DNA from: Clostridiaceae bacterium | GTDB lineage: Bacteria > Bacillota > Clostridia > Oscillospirales > Acutalibacteraceae | Direction: 5' to 3' | Length of the DNA stretch: 22,207 nt | NCBI GenBank assembly: GCA_016297555.1 | Contig: JAEDGK010000022.1 | Coordinates: 1-22,207, forward strand | Shown here: positions 1-7,715 of the stretch, piece by piece | Layout: the number at the start of each line of letters is the position of its first letter | How positions within the stretch are numbered: position 1 is the first letter of the stretch | The notes under the pieces: model-generated | Seen by the model: only the letters and a program-made list of their open reading frames with translations | Told to the model about the DNA's origin: nothing | Databases searched by the model: none | Translations under genes and position numbers: made by a program

Positions 1-25
1 AAAATAACAGAGAGGTAAAATATTG

Positions 26-1444
26 ATGAATTCAGTTTCAAAAAGAATTATTGCGGCAGTCATGGTATTTGCGCTTTTGTTCACGGCGTCCGTTCAATCC
101 TTTGCGGCAGGCGGAGATTTAGCTTGGGAAGCTCTTTGGGAAAAGGAAGGCGATAACGGCGTTATTATTTTCCCCGGCAGTAACGAAAGTGAACGCCGCT
201 TCTCTTGGTATTCAGCGACCGAAAGCGTTCCCAAAGTCATTATAAGCGAAAGCCCGCTTTTAACCGATTCGCGCACTTTCACAGGCACGGCACTTGCCGC
301 GCCGGACGGTGATTTCGCCAACAAAGTTACCGTAACGGGGCTTTTATCTGGAAATACCTATTATTACCGCTGTATCAGCGACGGCTTTGAGTCTCAGATT
401 TACAGCTTCAAAACAGCAGGCGATGAATTTTCCGCCCTTTATATGACCGATATTCATGTAAGCTTTGACGAAACCGATGAAACGGCTTTAAAATCAACCG
501 CAGCAAAGCTTAATGAAACGGTTTCAGAAGCCATGCTGAGAAACAGCAACATTTCTCTTTTACTTTCTGCGGGCGATCAGGCCAGCAGCGGATTTGAAAA
601 TGAATACAAAGCTTTTTCCTCGGCACTTTGGTTTAAAAGCATTTCCGTGGCAACTGCGATAGGCAACCATGACCGAAAAGGAATTGCATACAAGACCTTT
701 AAAAATATGCCTAACGAAAAACAGGATAACATCGTTTCATCTTATATAGGCTCCGATTATTGGTTTGTTAAGAGCGATGTTCTGTTTCTTGTTGTTGACA
801 GCAATAACGGCAGCGGTATTGACCACAGAAATTTTGTAAAATCTGCCGTTAAAGCCAATCCCGATGTAAAGTGGAGAGTTATGATGTGTCATCACGATCT
901 TTACAGCGGCAGGCTTCCTCACAGAGAGAGCGAAAATCAGCTTTTGCGTATGCTTTGGGCTCCGATAGCTGACGAGTTTAAAATCGACCTTGTTCTGCTC
1001 GGTCACAGCCATTATTACACCATTACAAATGTTATGTATAACAACCAAACCGTTGAACCTTATGCCGAAACAATGACGAATCCCAAAGGAACAATTTATA
1101 TGGTATCAGGCTCAATCAACAGACCGAGAAATGATGATGAAATCGGTCTGAGCGAAAATGTTGGCTACGCAGAGCTTACAAATGACCCGATTTATAATAT
1201 TATTGATTTCAGCGAAAACTCAATCAAGGTTTCGTCATATACGCTCGGCAGCCGTGACGCTTTTAATACTTATACCATTGTAAAAACAACAAATGACGGC
1301 GGTCACAGCAGCAAACTGCCTTCACCGTTTAATTATTTTGTTCGTGCAGTCGGAACGGTATATTCTTTTTTCAACAATATAAATGTTTACAAAAGCCTTA
1401 AAGATAAAGGCTATCAGGTCAATTTCTTTGAGTGCGTTTTTTAA
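26..1444 (+). CDS. Secreted calcineurin-like metallophosphoesterase with N-terminal FN3-like domain
   Basis: Predicted exported phosphoesterase of 472 residues. Residues 1-28 form a signal peptide: basic start, hydrophobic core, cleavage near SFA-A. Residues about 45-130 resemble the fibronectin-III-like N-domain of purple acid phosphatases, ending in a GNTYYYR strand. The two-metal catalytic domain follows, with TDIH (D142, H144), GDQ (D184), GNHD (213-216), CHHD (H289/H290) and GHSH (326-329), so all five metal-binding blocks are present. I chose the ATG at 26 because AGAGAGGT (9-16) is well spaced for it; a TTG three bases earlier is less likely. The glycerophosphodiesterase gene follows after 36 bases and is probably cotranscribed. 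The family hydrolyses phosphomonoesters or diesters outside the membrane. The substrate cannot be read from sequence; a phosphodiesterase or phytase-like role is inference from neighbours. The upstream promoter is outside the window. Confidence 0.88.
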   Translation: MNSVSKRIIAAVMVFALLFTASVQSFAAGGDLAWEALWEKEGDNGVIIFPGSNESERRFSWYSATESVPKVIISESPLLTDSRTFTGTALAAPDGDFANKVTVTGLLSGNTYYYRCISDGFESQIYSFKTAGDEFSALYMTDIHVSFDETDETALKSTAAKLNETVSEAMLRNSNISLLLSAGDQASSGFENEYKAFSSALWFKSISVATAIGNHDRKGIAYKTFKNMPNEKQDNIVSSYIGSDYWFVKSDVLFLVVDSNNGSGIDHRNFVKSAVKANPDVKWRVMMCHHDLYSGRLPHRESENQLLRMLWAPIADEFKIDLVLLGHSHYYTITNVMYNNQTVEPYAETMTNPKGTIYMVSGSINRPRNDDEIGLSENVGYAELTNDPIYNIIDFSENSIKVSSYTLGSRDAFNTYTIVKTTNDGGHSSKLPSPFNYFVRAVGTVYSFFNNINVYKSLKDKGYQVNFFECVF

Positions 1445-1480
1445 ACACATAGTTTATTCTTTCGGAAAGGAGATTTGCAG

Positions 1481-2227
1481 ATGATTGTTATTGCACACAG
1501 GGGCGCAAACAGATTTGCGCCGCAAAATACGCTTCATGCCTTTAAAAAAGCGGTTGAACTGAATTCAGACGGTGTTGAAACCGATGTTCATGTCACAAAG
1601 GACGGTCATCTCGTTCTCTGCCATAACGGAACCGTTGATAAAACATCAAACGGTAAGGGCAAGATTTCCGATATGAGCTTGCGTGACTTACGCAATTTTG
1701 ACTTTGGCTCATGGTTCGGCAGCAAATTTAAAAACACGCCCATACCTACTTTGGATGAATTTCTTCAATCGGTTGAAAACACTGCTCTTTCCGTGCTTGA
1801 TATTGAGCTAAAACAGCAAAAAGACGATAATCTTGATTTTGTTGAAAAGGTAATTGCCAAGGTCAGGGATTACGGTTTGGAAAGCAAGCTGTTCATTTCA
1901 AGCTTTGACTATAAAATCCTTGAAAAGGTAAAGCAAATTGATTCAAAAATCCAAACAGGCTATCTTTACCCCGCGATGGGAGATATTGTTAAAAGAAAGC
2001 TTTGTGCGCCGATAAACATTGCAAAGAAATACAATATCGACTTTTTGCTCCCACATCACGGCTATGTTAGCAAAAAGCTGATTGAAAAAGCCCACAGCGC
2101 AGGAATGAGGGTAGGGGTATGGACGGTCAATAAAATCGAGGCCGTCGAAAAGTTCCTCGATTGGGGCGTTGACCAGATAATAACCGATGTGCCCGATATT
2201 ATAAAGAACAAAATTGAATCAATATAA
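1481..2227 (+). CDS. Glycerophosphodiester phosphodiesterase (GDPD/UgpQ family)
   Basis: A 248-residue TIM-barrel enzyme that hydrolyses glycerophosphodiesters to glycerol-3-phosphate and an alcohol (choline, ethanolamine, inositol or glycerol). The family signature is complete: HRG at 6-8, the metal and acid-base residues of ETDVHVTKDG (E33, D35), H48 in LCHNG, and IELK (E109, K111). No signal peptide is visible, so it should act in the cytosol on imported head-group diesters. The length is normal for the short bacterial form. The ATG at 1481 follows AAAGGAG (1466-1472) at good spacing; a TTG two codons upstream is less plausible. It sits 36 bases after the secreted phosphoesterase and ends just before a shared terminator. 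Its proximity to inositol catabolic genes makes glycerophosphoinositol an attractive but unproven substrate. Confidence 0.92.
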   Translation: MIVIAHRGANRFAPQNTLHAFKKAVELNSDGVETDVHVTKDGHLVLCHNGTVDKTSNGKGKISDMSLRDLRNFDFGSWFGSKFKNTPIPTLDEFLQSVENTALSVLDIELKQQKDDNLDFVEKVIAKVRDYGLESKLFISSFDYKILEKVKQIDSKIQTGYLYPAMGDIVKRKLCAPINIAKKYNIDFLLPHHGYVSKKLIEKAHSAGMRVGVWTVNKIEAVEKFLDWGVDQIITDVPDIIKNKIESI

Positions 2228-2278
2228 AACAGCTGCATCACCGTGGCATAATTGCTTTTGGGTGATGCAGCTGTTTTT
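2228..2278. terminator. Bidirectional intrinsic terminator between convergent operons
   Basis: A perfect 15-bp stem: 2228-2242 (AACAGCTGCATCACC) pairs with 2261-2275, with an 18-base loop. On the + strand it runs into TTTTT. On the - strand it is followed by TTTT-ATATT. It starts directly after the stop of the GDPD gene and lies 7 bases from the end of the minus-strand phosphoesterase, so it can stop both transcripts. Confidence 0.9.
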
Positions 2279-2284
2279 GTGTGT

Positions 2285-3958
2285 TTACATTACAACCGAC
2301 AAATAGTATTTTATTTTCTCTAAAACAGACGGCTCATTATCACTGCAAGGCGTTCCGTCAGGCAGATAAGCAGTACCGCCTGCTATATTGATATTGTTAT
2401 CGGCAGGGTAGGTGTCTATGAATATTCCGCGACAAAACTCGCCGAAAATAATTCCGAGAATTTTTGCGGGAATAAACGCCATAACAGCTTCAAGCGCCTC
2501 GTCGATTGTGCTGTTGTGCAGGGGATTGAATTTGAGGATATTCTCAAGCCCTGTAACAACACTCAGCGATGTGAAAACGATATCAAGAGCGGTTTCAAAA
2601 GCACTGCCGCTGAGCAGCTTATCCGTTGCCGCGTTCATATCATCGGTCATTATTTCGTCGCCGGCATAGTGATATTTATACATCGCGGTAAGCATTGCTT
2701 CAACGGTTACTCCGCTGTCAAGAGGAGTTGCAAGCAGAGTGTCAATAACCGTTGTCATCAGCTCAAGGAAGAAATCATAAACTGCGTTATATGCCTTAGG
2801 ATTTTCTTCAAAAAGCCCTGCAACCGCATCGGTAACATCAAAAATCGCTCTGTTACGCATTATTGTTCTGACGCCGCCGTTGTAATAATAGTCGCGGCAA
2901 AAAGCCTGATAATCATCAATTCCTTTTATAGAATCGGGAAATTCAGTGCGTATTTCGCAGTCAGAACCGCTGAAATTAAGATGCCTTATCGGTGAGCCGT
3001 GCATCGCAAGAGAGCCTGTGCATATCTCATAAACCGTATTTCCGCTCTTAGTTGTAACAGAAGCGATATCGTTCGCATGAGAATGACCGGTAAAGATATA
3101 TTGCACGCCGAGGTCTGCAAATTTTTCAGCAAGTTTTTCGCCGTCATCAAGGAAATTTCCGCCCATTATAAGCGACTGCATACCGTATTTTTCGATAAGG
3201 TCAAAATGCATCATCAGCAGCGGAATATCTCCCGCCTGCGTGCATTCCTCAATCTGCGAACAAACCCATTCAAGCAGATTACCGTCAAGCGATTTTTTGC
3301 CCGTGCAAAGCTCGCCGTCATATTCGTTTGCATCAACTGCAATCAGGCGATAACCGTTCGCGATTTTTGCGATGTAAGAGAGTGAACCGCCCGAATCTCT
3401 TGCAATAACATTTTGGTTATCACCGTAGCCGAAATCAGAATACAACTCGGCAAATTCGCTCTTTGTCGTCCCTCTGACTTCAACAATTTTATCATCAACA
3501 TAAGTGTTGCCCGCTTTTACAACGGTTTTGCTCGGGTCATCAACAACAAATTTTTTTGAAATCTTATCGGGGCGTGAAATGTCATGATTGCCGGGAATTG
3601 CATAAACCGCAATACCGTTTTCGGTAAGTCTGCCGAGTTTCTTGGTGAGCATTTCATGGCTGAGGTATTCACAGCCCATCGCATTGTCACCGGGAATTAA
3701 AACAATTTTTGAACCGTTGGCAATGATTCGGTCAATAGCCTCATCAATTATTTCATCGGCATATTGCTCCAGCTTTAAATCGTTATCAACCGTTCTTCTG
3801 TAATAAAAGCCGTTTAAATCCCCGATATACTCTTTGGGGAAATAATGGATATCGCTGATAACACTTATTTTTGGGTCAGTCTGTTCTGCGGCAAATGCCG
3901 GTACAAAAAGACTGACAAGAATACAAACAACAATAACGGCGGATATAATTTTTTTCAT
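2285..3958 (-). CDS. Secreted calcineurin-like metallophosphoesterase, long C-terminal extension
   Basis: Exported phosphoesterase of 557 residues. Residues 1-23 are a signal peptide (MKKIIS, hydrophobic stretch, cleavage after AFA). The catalytic domain carries SDIH (D36, H38), PGDN (D91), GNHD (123-126), MMHFD (H251) and GHSH (291-294), a complete two-metal site. Residues about 335-557 form a mainly helical tail that I do not recognise. It has no LPXTG or membrane anchor, so the protein is probably released or held non-covalently. The ATG follows AAGGAAC at good spacing. It begins 33 bases after iolE with no terminator between, so it should be the last gene of the iol transcript. It shares fold and export with the phosphoesterase at 26-1444, but the two are not close copies: the layouts differ and this one lacks the FN3-like N-domain. 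Substrate unknown. Confidence 0.87.
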   Translation of the reverse strand: MKKIISAVIVVCILVSLFVPAFAAEQTDPKISVISDIHYFPKEYIGDLNGFYYRRTVDNDLKLEQYADEIIDEAIDRIIANGSKIVLIPGDNAMGCEYLSHEMLTKKLGRLTENGIAVYAIPGNHDISRPDKISKKFVVDDPSKTVVKAGNTYVDDKIVEVRGTTKSEFAELYSDFGYGDNQNVIARDSGGSLSYIAKIANGYRLIAVDANEYDGELCTGKKSLDGNLLEWVCSQIEECTQAGDIPLLMMHFDLIEKYGMQSLIMGGNFLDDGEKLAEKFADLGVQYIFTGHSHANDIASVTTKSGNTVYEICTGSLAMHGSPIRHLNFSGSDCEIRTEFPDSIKGIDDYQAFCRDYYYNGGVRTIMRNRAIFDVTDAVAGLFEENPKAYNAVYDFFLELMTTVIDTLLATPLDSGVTVEAMLTAMYKYHYAGDEIMTDDMNAATDKLLSGSAFETALDIVFTSLSVVTGLENILKFNPLHNSTIDEALEAVMAFIPAKILGIIFGEFCRGIFIDTYPADNNINIAGGTAYLPDGTPCSDNEPSVLEKIKYYLSVVM

Positions 3959-3991
3959 ATCGTTTTGTTCCTTAATGATTAAATGCAGAAA

Positions 3992-4885
3992 TTAAAGTCC
4001 GGTTTTTTCTCTGATATAATCCCTTGCAAGGCAAGCATACTCATAGGGATTTGCCTTTGCGGGATCCTGCTCTGCTTCAACGACAACCCAGCCCTCATAG
4101 TCAGCTTCGGCAAGAATGTCAAAAACGGGAGTAAAATCAAAGTCTCCGTCTCCGGGCACGGTGAAAGCGCCTGCTCTTACGCAGTCAAGGAAGCTCCAGC
4201 CCTTTTCCTTGCCCTCGTTGATAACATCGCGGCGAATACTTTTAAGGTGAACATGTTTAACTCTGTTTACATATTTTTTAAGAACGCCGATTGCGTCTTC
4301 GCCCGAGAATGAAAGATGACCGGTATCATAAAGGAGATATACAAGGTCGGGATCGGTGATTTCCATAAGCTTGTCAATTTCCTCGGCGGTCTGAACTCCC
4401 GTTCCCATATGATGATGAACGGTAAAATACATTCCCTTTTCTTTTGCAAGCCTGCCCATTTCGTTGAAGCCTTTTGCGATAAGCTCCCACTGCTCATCGG
4501 TATAAACGGGTTTTTCACCGAAAATGCTTACGCTCTTGCCCTGGATTGAATTTCCCTGCTCGGATGCGCCGATAACCTTAGCGCCCAAAGCATGAAGAAA
4601 ATCTCTGTGCTTTATAAAAGCTTCAATCGTTGCGTCATATCCCTCTGAAAGCAGGAGAGATGAGAACCATGCGTTGCAAATTCTCAGACCTCTTACATCA
4701 AGCTTATGTTTGAGAGTTTCAACATCTTTCGGATATTTATTGCCGATTTCGCTGCCCTTAAAGCCGCTGAGCGCCATTTCGCTAACGCACTGCTCAAAGG
4801 TGTTTTCAGCGCCGAGATCGGGCAGGTCATCGTTTGTCCATGCGATAGGAGCTATCGCAAGATTCACTTTTTCTTTGTTAAGCAT
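3992..4885 (-). CDS. iolE: Myo-inosose-2 dehydratase
   Basis: Cytosolic TIM-barrel enzyme of 297 residues that dehydrates 2-keto-myo-inositol (scyllo-inosose) to 3D-(3,5/4)-trihydroxycyclohexane-1,2-dione, the second step of inositol breakdown. Recognisable blocks are the N-terminal WTNDD (16-20), VHHHMGTGVQT (156-166), YDTGHL (186-191), VKHVHLK (209-215) and VVEAEQD near the C-terminus. These supply the metal ligands expected in the family. The length is normal. The start at 4885 is set by GGAGG (minus strand, 4893-4897) seven bases upstream; the frame stays open further upstream into iolD but has no ribosome site there. Its substrate is made by an inositol dehydrogenase (iolG) not present here, and its product goes to the enzyme encoded 25 bases upstream, iolD. 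Confidence 0.95.
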   Translation of the reverse strand: MLNKEKVNLAIAPIAWTNDDLPDLGAENTFEQCVSEMALSGFKGSEIGNKYPKDVETLKHKLDVRGLRICNAWFSSLLLSEGYDATIEAFIKHRDFLHALGAKVIGASEQGNSIQGKSVSIFGEKPVYTDEQWELIAKGFNEMGRLAKEKGMYFTVHHHMGTGVQTAEEIDKLMEITDPDLVYLLYDTGHLSFSGEDAIGVLKKYVNRVKHVHLKSIRRDVINEGKEKGWSFLDCVRAGAFTVPGDGDFDFTPVFDILAEADYEGWVVVEAEQDPAKANPYEYACLARDYIREKTGL

Positions 4886-4910
4886 TTCATTTCCTCCGTT
4901 GTTTATATAA

Positions 4911-6764
4911 TTAATAAAGTCTTGCCTTTTCAATGTTGGCCTGCATATCTTCATATGCCGCCTGAACCTTTTCGCTCGTTGAAACCTCGGCAACGCCGAC
5001 TCTCCACCAAGCGTCATAGCCCTCGCTCATGCTGCCGTGAACAACCTTGATATCAAACAGACAGGGGACGGTCTGCTTCTTTGAATCCTTTAAGGCGTCG
5101 CGAAGCTCGGCAACGTTTGTTACGGTGTAAGCCTTGCAGCCGTAGCCCTCGGCGATTTTTGCAAAGTCAATCGGAACTATTGCGCCGTCCAGCATACCCG
5201 TAAGCGGATTTCTCGCCTGGAAACGGGTTCCGAAAGTATCTGTTCCCTGGTTATTCTGAAGATTTTCAATGCAGCCCCAGCCGGAATTGTCAAAGAGCAT
5301 TACATTTATTTTTGCGCCCTCCATAACGGCGGTGTAAAGCTCGCTGTGAAGCATAAGGAAGCTTCCGTCACCGACCATGGTATAAACCTCTCTGTCAGGC
5401 TCTGCAAGCTTAACGCCAAGCGCGCCGCAAATCTCATAGCCCATGCAGGAGAAGCCGTATTCCATATGATATGTTTTTGGAACGGATGAACGCCAAAGTC
5501 TCTGCATACAGCCGGGCAGACTTCCCGAAGAACCGATGGCAATCGCATCTTTATCGATGAGCTTGTTAATTTCACCGAGCGCTCTTGTCTGTGAAAGACC
5601 TTCTTTAAGATAAACGCTGTAACAGCGGTCAACCTCGGCATTGTAATCTTCTTTTATCTGAGCGAGTTCTTCGCCCCAAGTTGAATAGTATTCTCTGACG
5701 GAAAGCGCACCCATTATGTCAAGCAACGCAGTCTTTGCATCGGCGATTACAGCGGTTGAATCCATTTTGAAAGCGTCGAAAGGACAAACATTAATTGAAA
5801 GCATTTTGACATCGGGATTTTGGAAGCCCCATTTTGAAGCGGTTGTAAAGTCGGTAAGTCTGGTTCCGACTGCAATAACAAGATCCGCCTGCTTTGCAAC
5901 AGCGTTTGCGGCAGGGCCTCCGGTTACGCCGATTCCGCCCATATTAAGCGGCAAATCCCAGCGAATGTTTCCTTTTCCCGCCTGTGTTTCACAGATAGGT
6001 ATGTTGAATTTTTCGGCAAAAAATCTTGCGGTTTCCCACGCTTCGGAATATGTTACTCCGCCGCCGACAATAAGAATGGGCTTTTCGCTTCTCATTATTG
6101 CTTTAACTGCGGCTTCAATTTCACGCTGGGTGGGAGAGCGGCGATCAATATACCAAACTCTTTTCTTGAGGAAATAATCGGGATAGTCAAAAGCTTCACC
6201 CTCAACATCCTGCGGCATTGCAAGGCAAACCGCGCCTGTTTCGGCAGGGTCTGTTAAAACTCTCATTGCATTAAGGCATGCAGTCATAAGCTGTTCGGGT
6301 CTTGAAACCCTGTCCCAATACTTGCAAACTGCCTTAAAAGCGTCATTTGCGGTTACGGTATAATTTGTGGGCTGCTCTATCTGCTGCAAAACTGGGTCGG
6401 GCTGGCGGCAGGCAAAAGTGTCGCCGGGAAGGAGCAACAGGGGAATTCTGTTTGCAGTTGCAGTTCCCGCTGCCGTAACCATATTAAGAGCGCCGGGACC
6501 TATTGATGAGGTGCAGGCAATTATCTGACGGCGGTTTTTCTGCTTTGCAAAAGCAATGGCGGCGTGAGCCATGCCCTGCTCATTGTGACCCTGATAGAAT
6601 TTCAGGCTGTGACCGCCCTGTTCAAGAGCCTGACCTATACCGACAACGCAGCCGTGACCGAAAATACCGAAAATGCCGTCAACAAATTTTGTTTCAACTC
6701 CGTCAAAGCTGACATACTGATTATCAAGGAATTTAACGAGAGCCTGTGACATTGTAAGCTTCAT
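4911..6764 (-). CDS. iolD: 3D-(3,5/4)-trihydroxycyclohexane-1,2-dione hydrolase (ThDP-dependent)
   Basis: A 617-residue thiamine-diphosphate enzyme of the acetolactate-synthase fold. It opens the cyclohexanedione ring from IolE to give 5-deoxy-glucuronate. The N-terminal Pyr domain has GHGCVVGIGQALEQ (36-49) and the cofactor-activating glutamate E62 in YQGHNEQGMAHAA. The C-terminal PP domain has the ThDP/Mg motif GDG (465-467) with the matching asparagine in FDNSG (492-495), preceded by HMEYGFSCMGYE (433-444). Length and motif order match known IolD. The ATG follows a strong GAGGAGGAG site. It lies between iolB (17-base gap) and iolE (25-base gap), consistent with one transcript. Acetolactate synthase is the main alternative by fold, but the IolD-specific blocks and the neighbours argue against it. 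Confidence 0.96.
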   Translation of the reverse strand: MKLTMSQALVKFLDNQYVSFDGVETKFVDGIFGIFGHGCVVGIGQALEQGGHSLKFYQGHNEQGMAHAAIAFAKQKNRRQIIACTSSIGPGALNMVTAAGTATANRIPLLLLPGDTFACRQPDPVLQQIEQPTNYTVTANDAFKAVCKYWDRVSRPEQLMTACLNAMRVLTDPAETGAVCLAMPQDVEGEAFDYPDYFLKKRVWYIDRRSPTQREIEAAVKAIMRSEKPILIVGGGVTYSEAWETARFFAEKFNIPICETQAGKGNIRWDLPLNMGGIGVTGGPAANAVAKQADLVIAVGTRLTDFTTASKWGFQNPDVKMLSINVCPFDAFKMDSTAVIADAKTALLDIMGALSVREYYSTWGEELAQIKEDYNAEVDRCYSVYLKEGLSQTRALGEINKLIDKDAIAIGSSGSLPGCMQRLWRSSVPKTYHMEYGFSCMGYEICGALGVKLAEPDREVYTMVGDGSFLMLHSELYTAVMEGAKINVMLFDNSGWGCIENLQNNQGTDTFGTRFQARNPLTGMLDGAIVPIDFAKIAEGYGCKAYTVTNVAELRDALKDSKKQTVPCLFDIKVVHGSMSEGYDAWWRVGVAEVSTSEKVQAAYEDMQANIEKARLY

Positions 6765-6781
6765 ATCTTTCTCCTCCTCGA

Positions 6782-7582
6782 TTATTTCTCAGGCGGCCAT
6801 ATATCCGCCTGCTTTTCACTTTCGGTTACCCAAAGGTGCTCGGGAACAAAAGTCGGAGTTATATAAGGATCACCGTCAAGGTGCCTGATAACCCAAAGAT
6901 ACCACATTGCATATCCGGGAGCGGTTGTTTGAGGATGTGTTTCCTTTTCCGTTATGAAAACGGTTGAATTGTTGTGCGTCTTAACAACATCTTCGGAAAG
7001 CTCGGCAAATCCGTAGCCGTTATCGGGCAGGAATTTATAAAAGTATATTTCGGGCTGAGCGTGCCAATGAGGAGGATAGCTCGACCATTTGCCGGGAAAA
7101 CCGATTACTTCGCCGAGAACCATATTTGAATATGGCGCATTTGAATAGTCAAAAACCGTGCGTACTATCCTTGTAGAAGCCTCACGCATTGTTCCTGCGC
7201 CTCTGTTTTCGCTTGCGCACTCCTCGGGAGTATAAAGCTTTGCGGGGAATATACGCTCGTTTTCGGTTCTCTGAACGGCGATTTCAACATCGCCTGCCGC
7301 TTTAAAAGTAACCTTAACGTCCTTGGGAACATGAAGCACCCAAGGGCAGTAGTCAAAGCAATTAGGTCTGTTTACGCTTACGCTGTTGTCTTCCCACTCA
7401 AAAGTCATCTCACCGCTGATAAGAAGATATGCTCTCTCAAGAGGAAGCTCCTCCGCAAAAACATCGCCGCTTTTAAGCTTGAGAATACCGAAATCCATAA
7501 GGCTGTTGTGGATTTTGTCATCGATGGTTGTAAGCTCATTGTATCCGTAGTCATAGCTCTGCGGACCTCTTATATGTTTCAT
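6782..7582 (-). CDS. iolB: 5-deoxy-glucuronate isomerase (IolB family, variant metal loop)
   Basis: A bicupin isomerase of 266 residues that converts 5-deoxy-D-glucuronate to 2-deoxy-5-keto-D-gluconate. Recognisable features are the N-terminal strand with LISGEMTFEWED (54-65), the metal site in YPPHWHAQPEIYFYKF (H172, H174, E178), H216 in KETHP, and APGYAMWYLWV (221-231). As I recall the Bacillus enzyme, the segment between the two histidines and the following glutamate is about eight residues longer there, so this may be a distinct subfamily. I set the start at 7582, where the SD-like GGAAAGGAC lies just upstream. An upstream in-frame ATG would add 11 residues and swallow that site. It is first in the operon, directly behind a strong promoter. 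The next enzymes, IolC, IolJ and IolA, are not encoded in the window. Confidence 0.9.
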   Translation of the reverse strand: MKHIRGPQSYDYGYNELTTIDDKIHNSLMDFGILKLKSGDVFAEELPLERAYLLISGEMTFEWEDNSVSVNRPNCFDYCPWVLHVPKDVKVTFKAAGDVEIAVQRTENERIFPAKLYTPEECASENRGAGTMREASTRIVRTVFDYSNAPYSNMVLGEVIGFPGKWSSYPPHWHAQPEIYFYKFLPDNGYGFAELSEDVVKTHNNSTVFITEKETHPQTTAPGYAMWYLWVIRHLDGDPYITPTFVPEHLWVTESEKQADIWPPEK

Positions 7583-7596
7583 AATCCGTCCTTTCC

Positions 7597-7613
7597 GAGA
7601 CTTATAAAGTCTC
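7597..7613 (-). promoter_or_regulatory. Perfect inverted repeat in the iolB 5' UTR
   Basis: GAGACTT-ATA-AAGTCTC is a perfect 7-bp inverted repeat with a 3-base centre. It sits between the predicted iol transcription start (about 7636) and the SD-like GGAAAGGAC of iolB, almost touching the latter. It could be an operator acting as a roadblock, or an RNA hairpin that affects access to the ribosome site. There is no T-run after it, so it is not a normal terminator. Confidence 0.5.
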
Positions 7614-7642
7614 ATTATGGTAATAAACTGTTATTGATTTGT

Positions 7643-7671
7643 ATTATATACTATATATAGTAACTTTTCAA
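7643..7671 (-). promoter_or_regulatory. Sigma-A promoter of the iol operon with palindrome in the spacer
   Basis: On the minus strand, TTGAAA (7666-7671) is followed after exactly 17 bases by TATAAT (7643-7648). The predicted start is near 7636, about 54 bases before the iolB ATG. The spacer contains TACTATATATAGTA (7649-7662), a perfect 14-bp palindrome filling almost the whole gap between -35 and -10. That is a classic position for a repressor operator. No DeoR-type IolR gene is nearby; the closest regulator is the divergent XRE fusion protein. Confidence 0.82.
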
Positions 7672-7715
7672 GCAGTTTTGCACAAAGAAACGGGAATATT
7701 TTAAATTTTTTCAAT

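Noticed and set aside
2516..2995. 159-codon frame opposite the secreted phosphoesterase
   Set aside because: It lies entirely within a well-supported gene on the other strand. The composition looks like a shadow, and there is no homology or ribosome site.
4886..5017. N-terminal extension of iolE reaching into iolD
   Set aside because: The frame is open but has no ribosome site there, and the IolE homology starts at the ATG at 4885 behind GGAGG. The extra 44 residues overlap iolD coding sequence.
7583..7700. CcpA cre site at the iol promoter
   Set aside because: I looked for a TGNAANCGNTNNCA-like sequence around the promoter and leader and found no convincing match.
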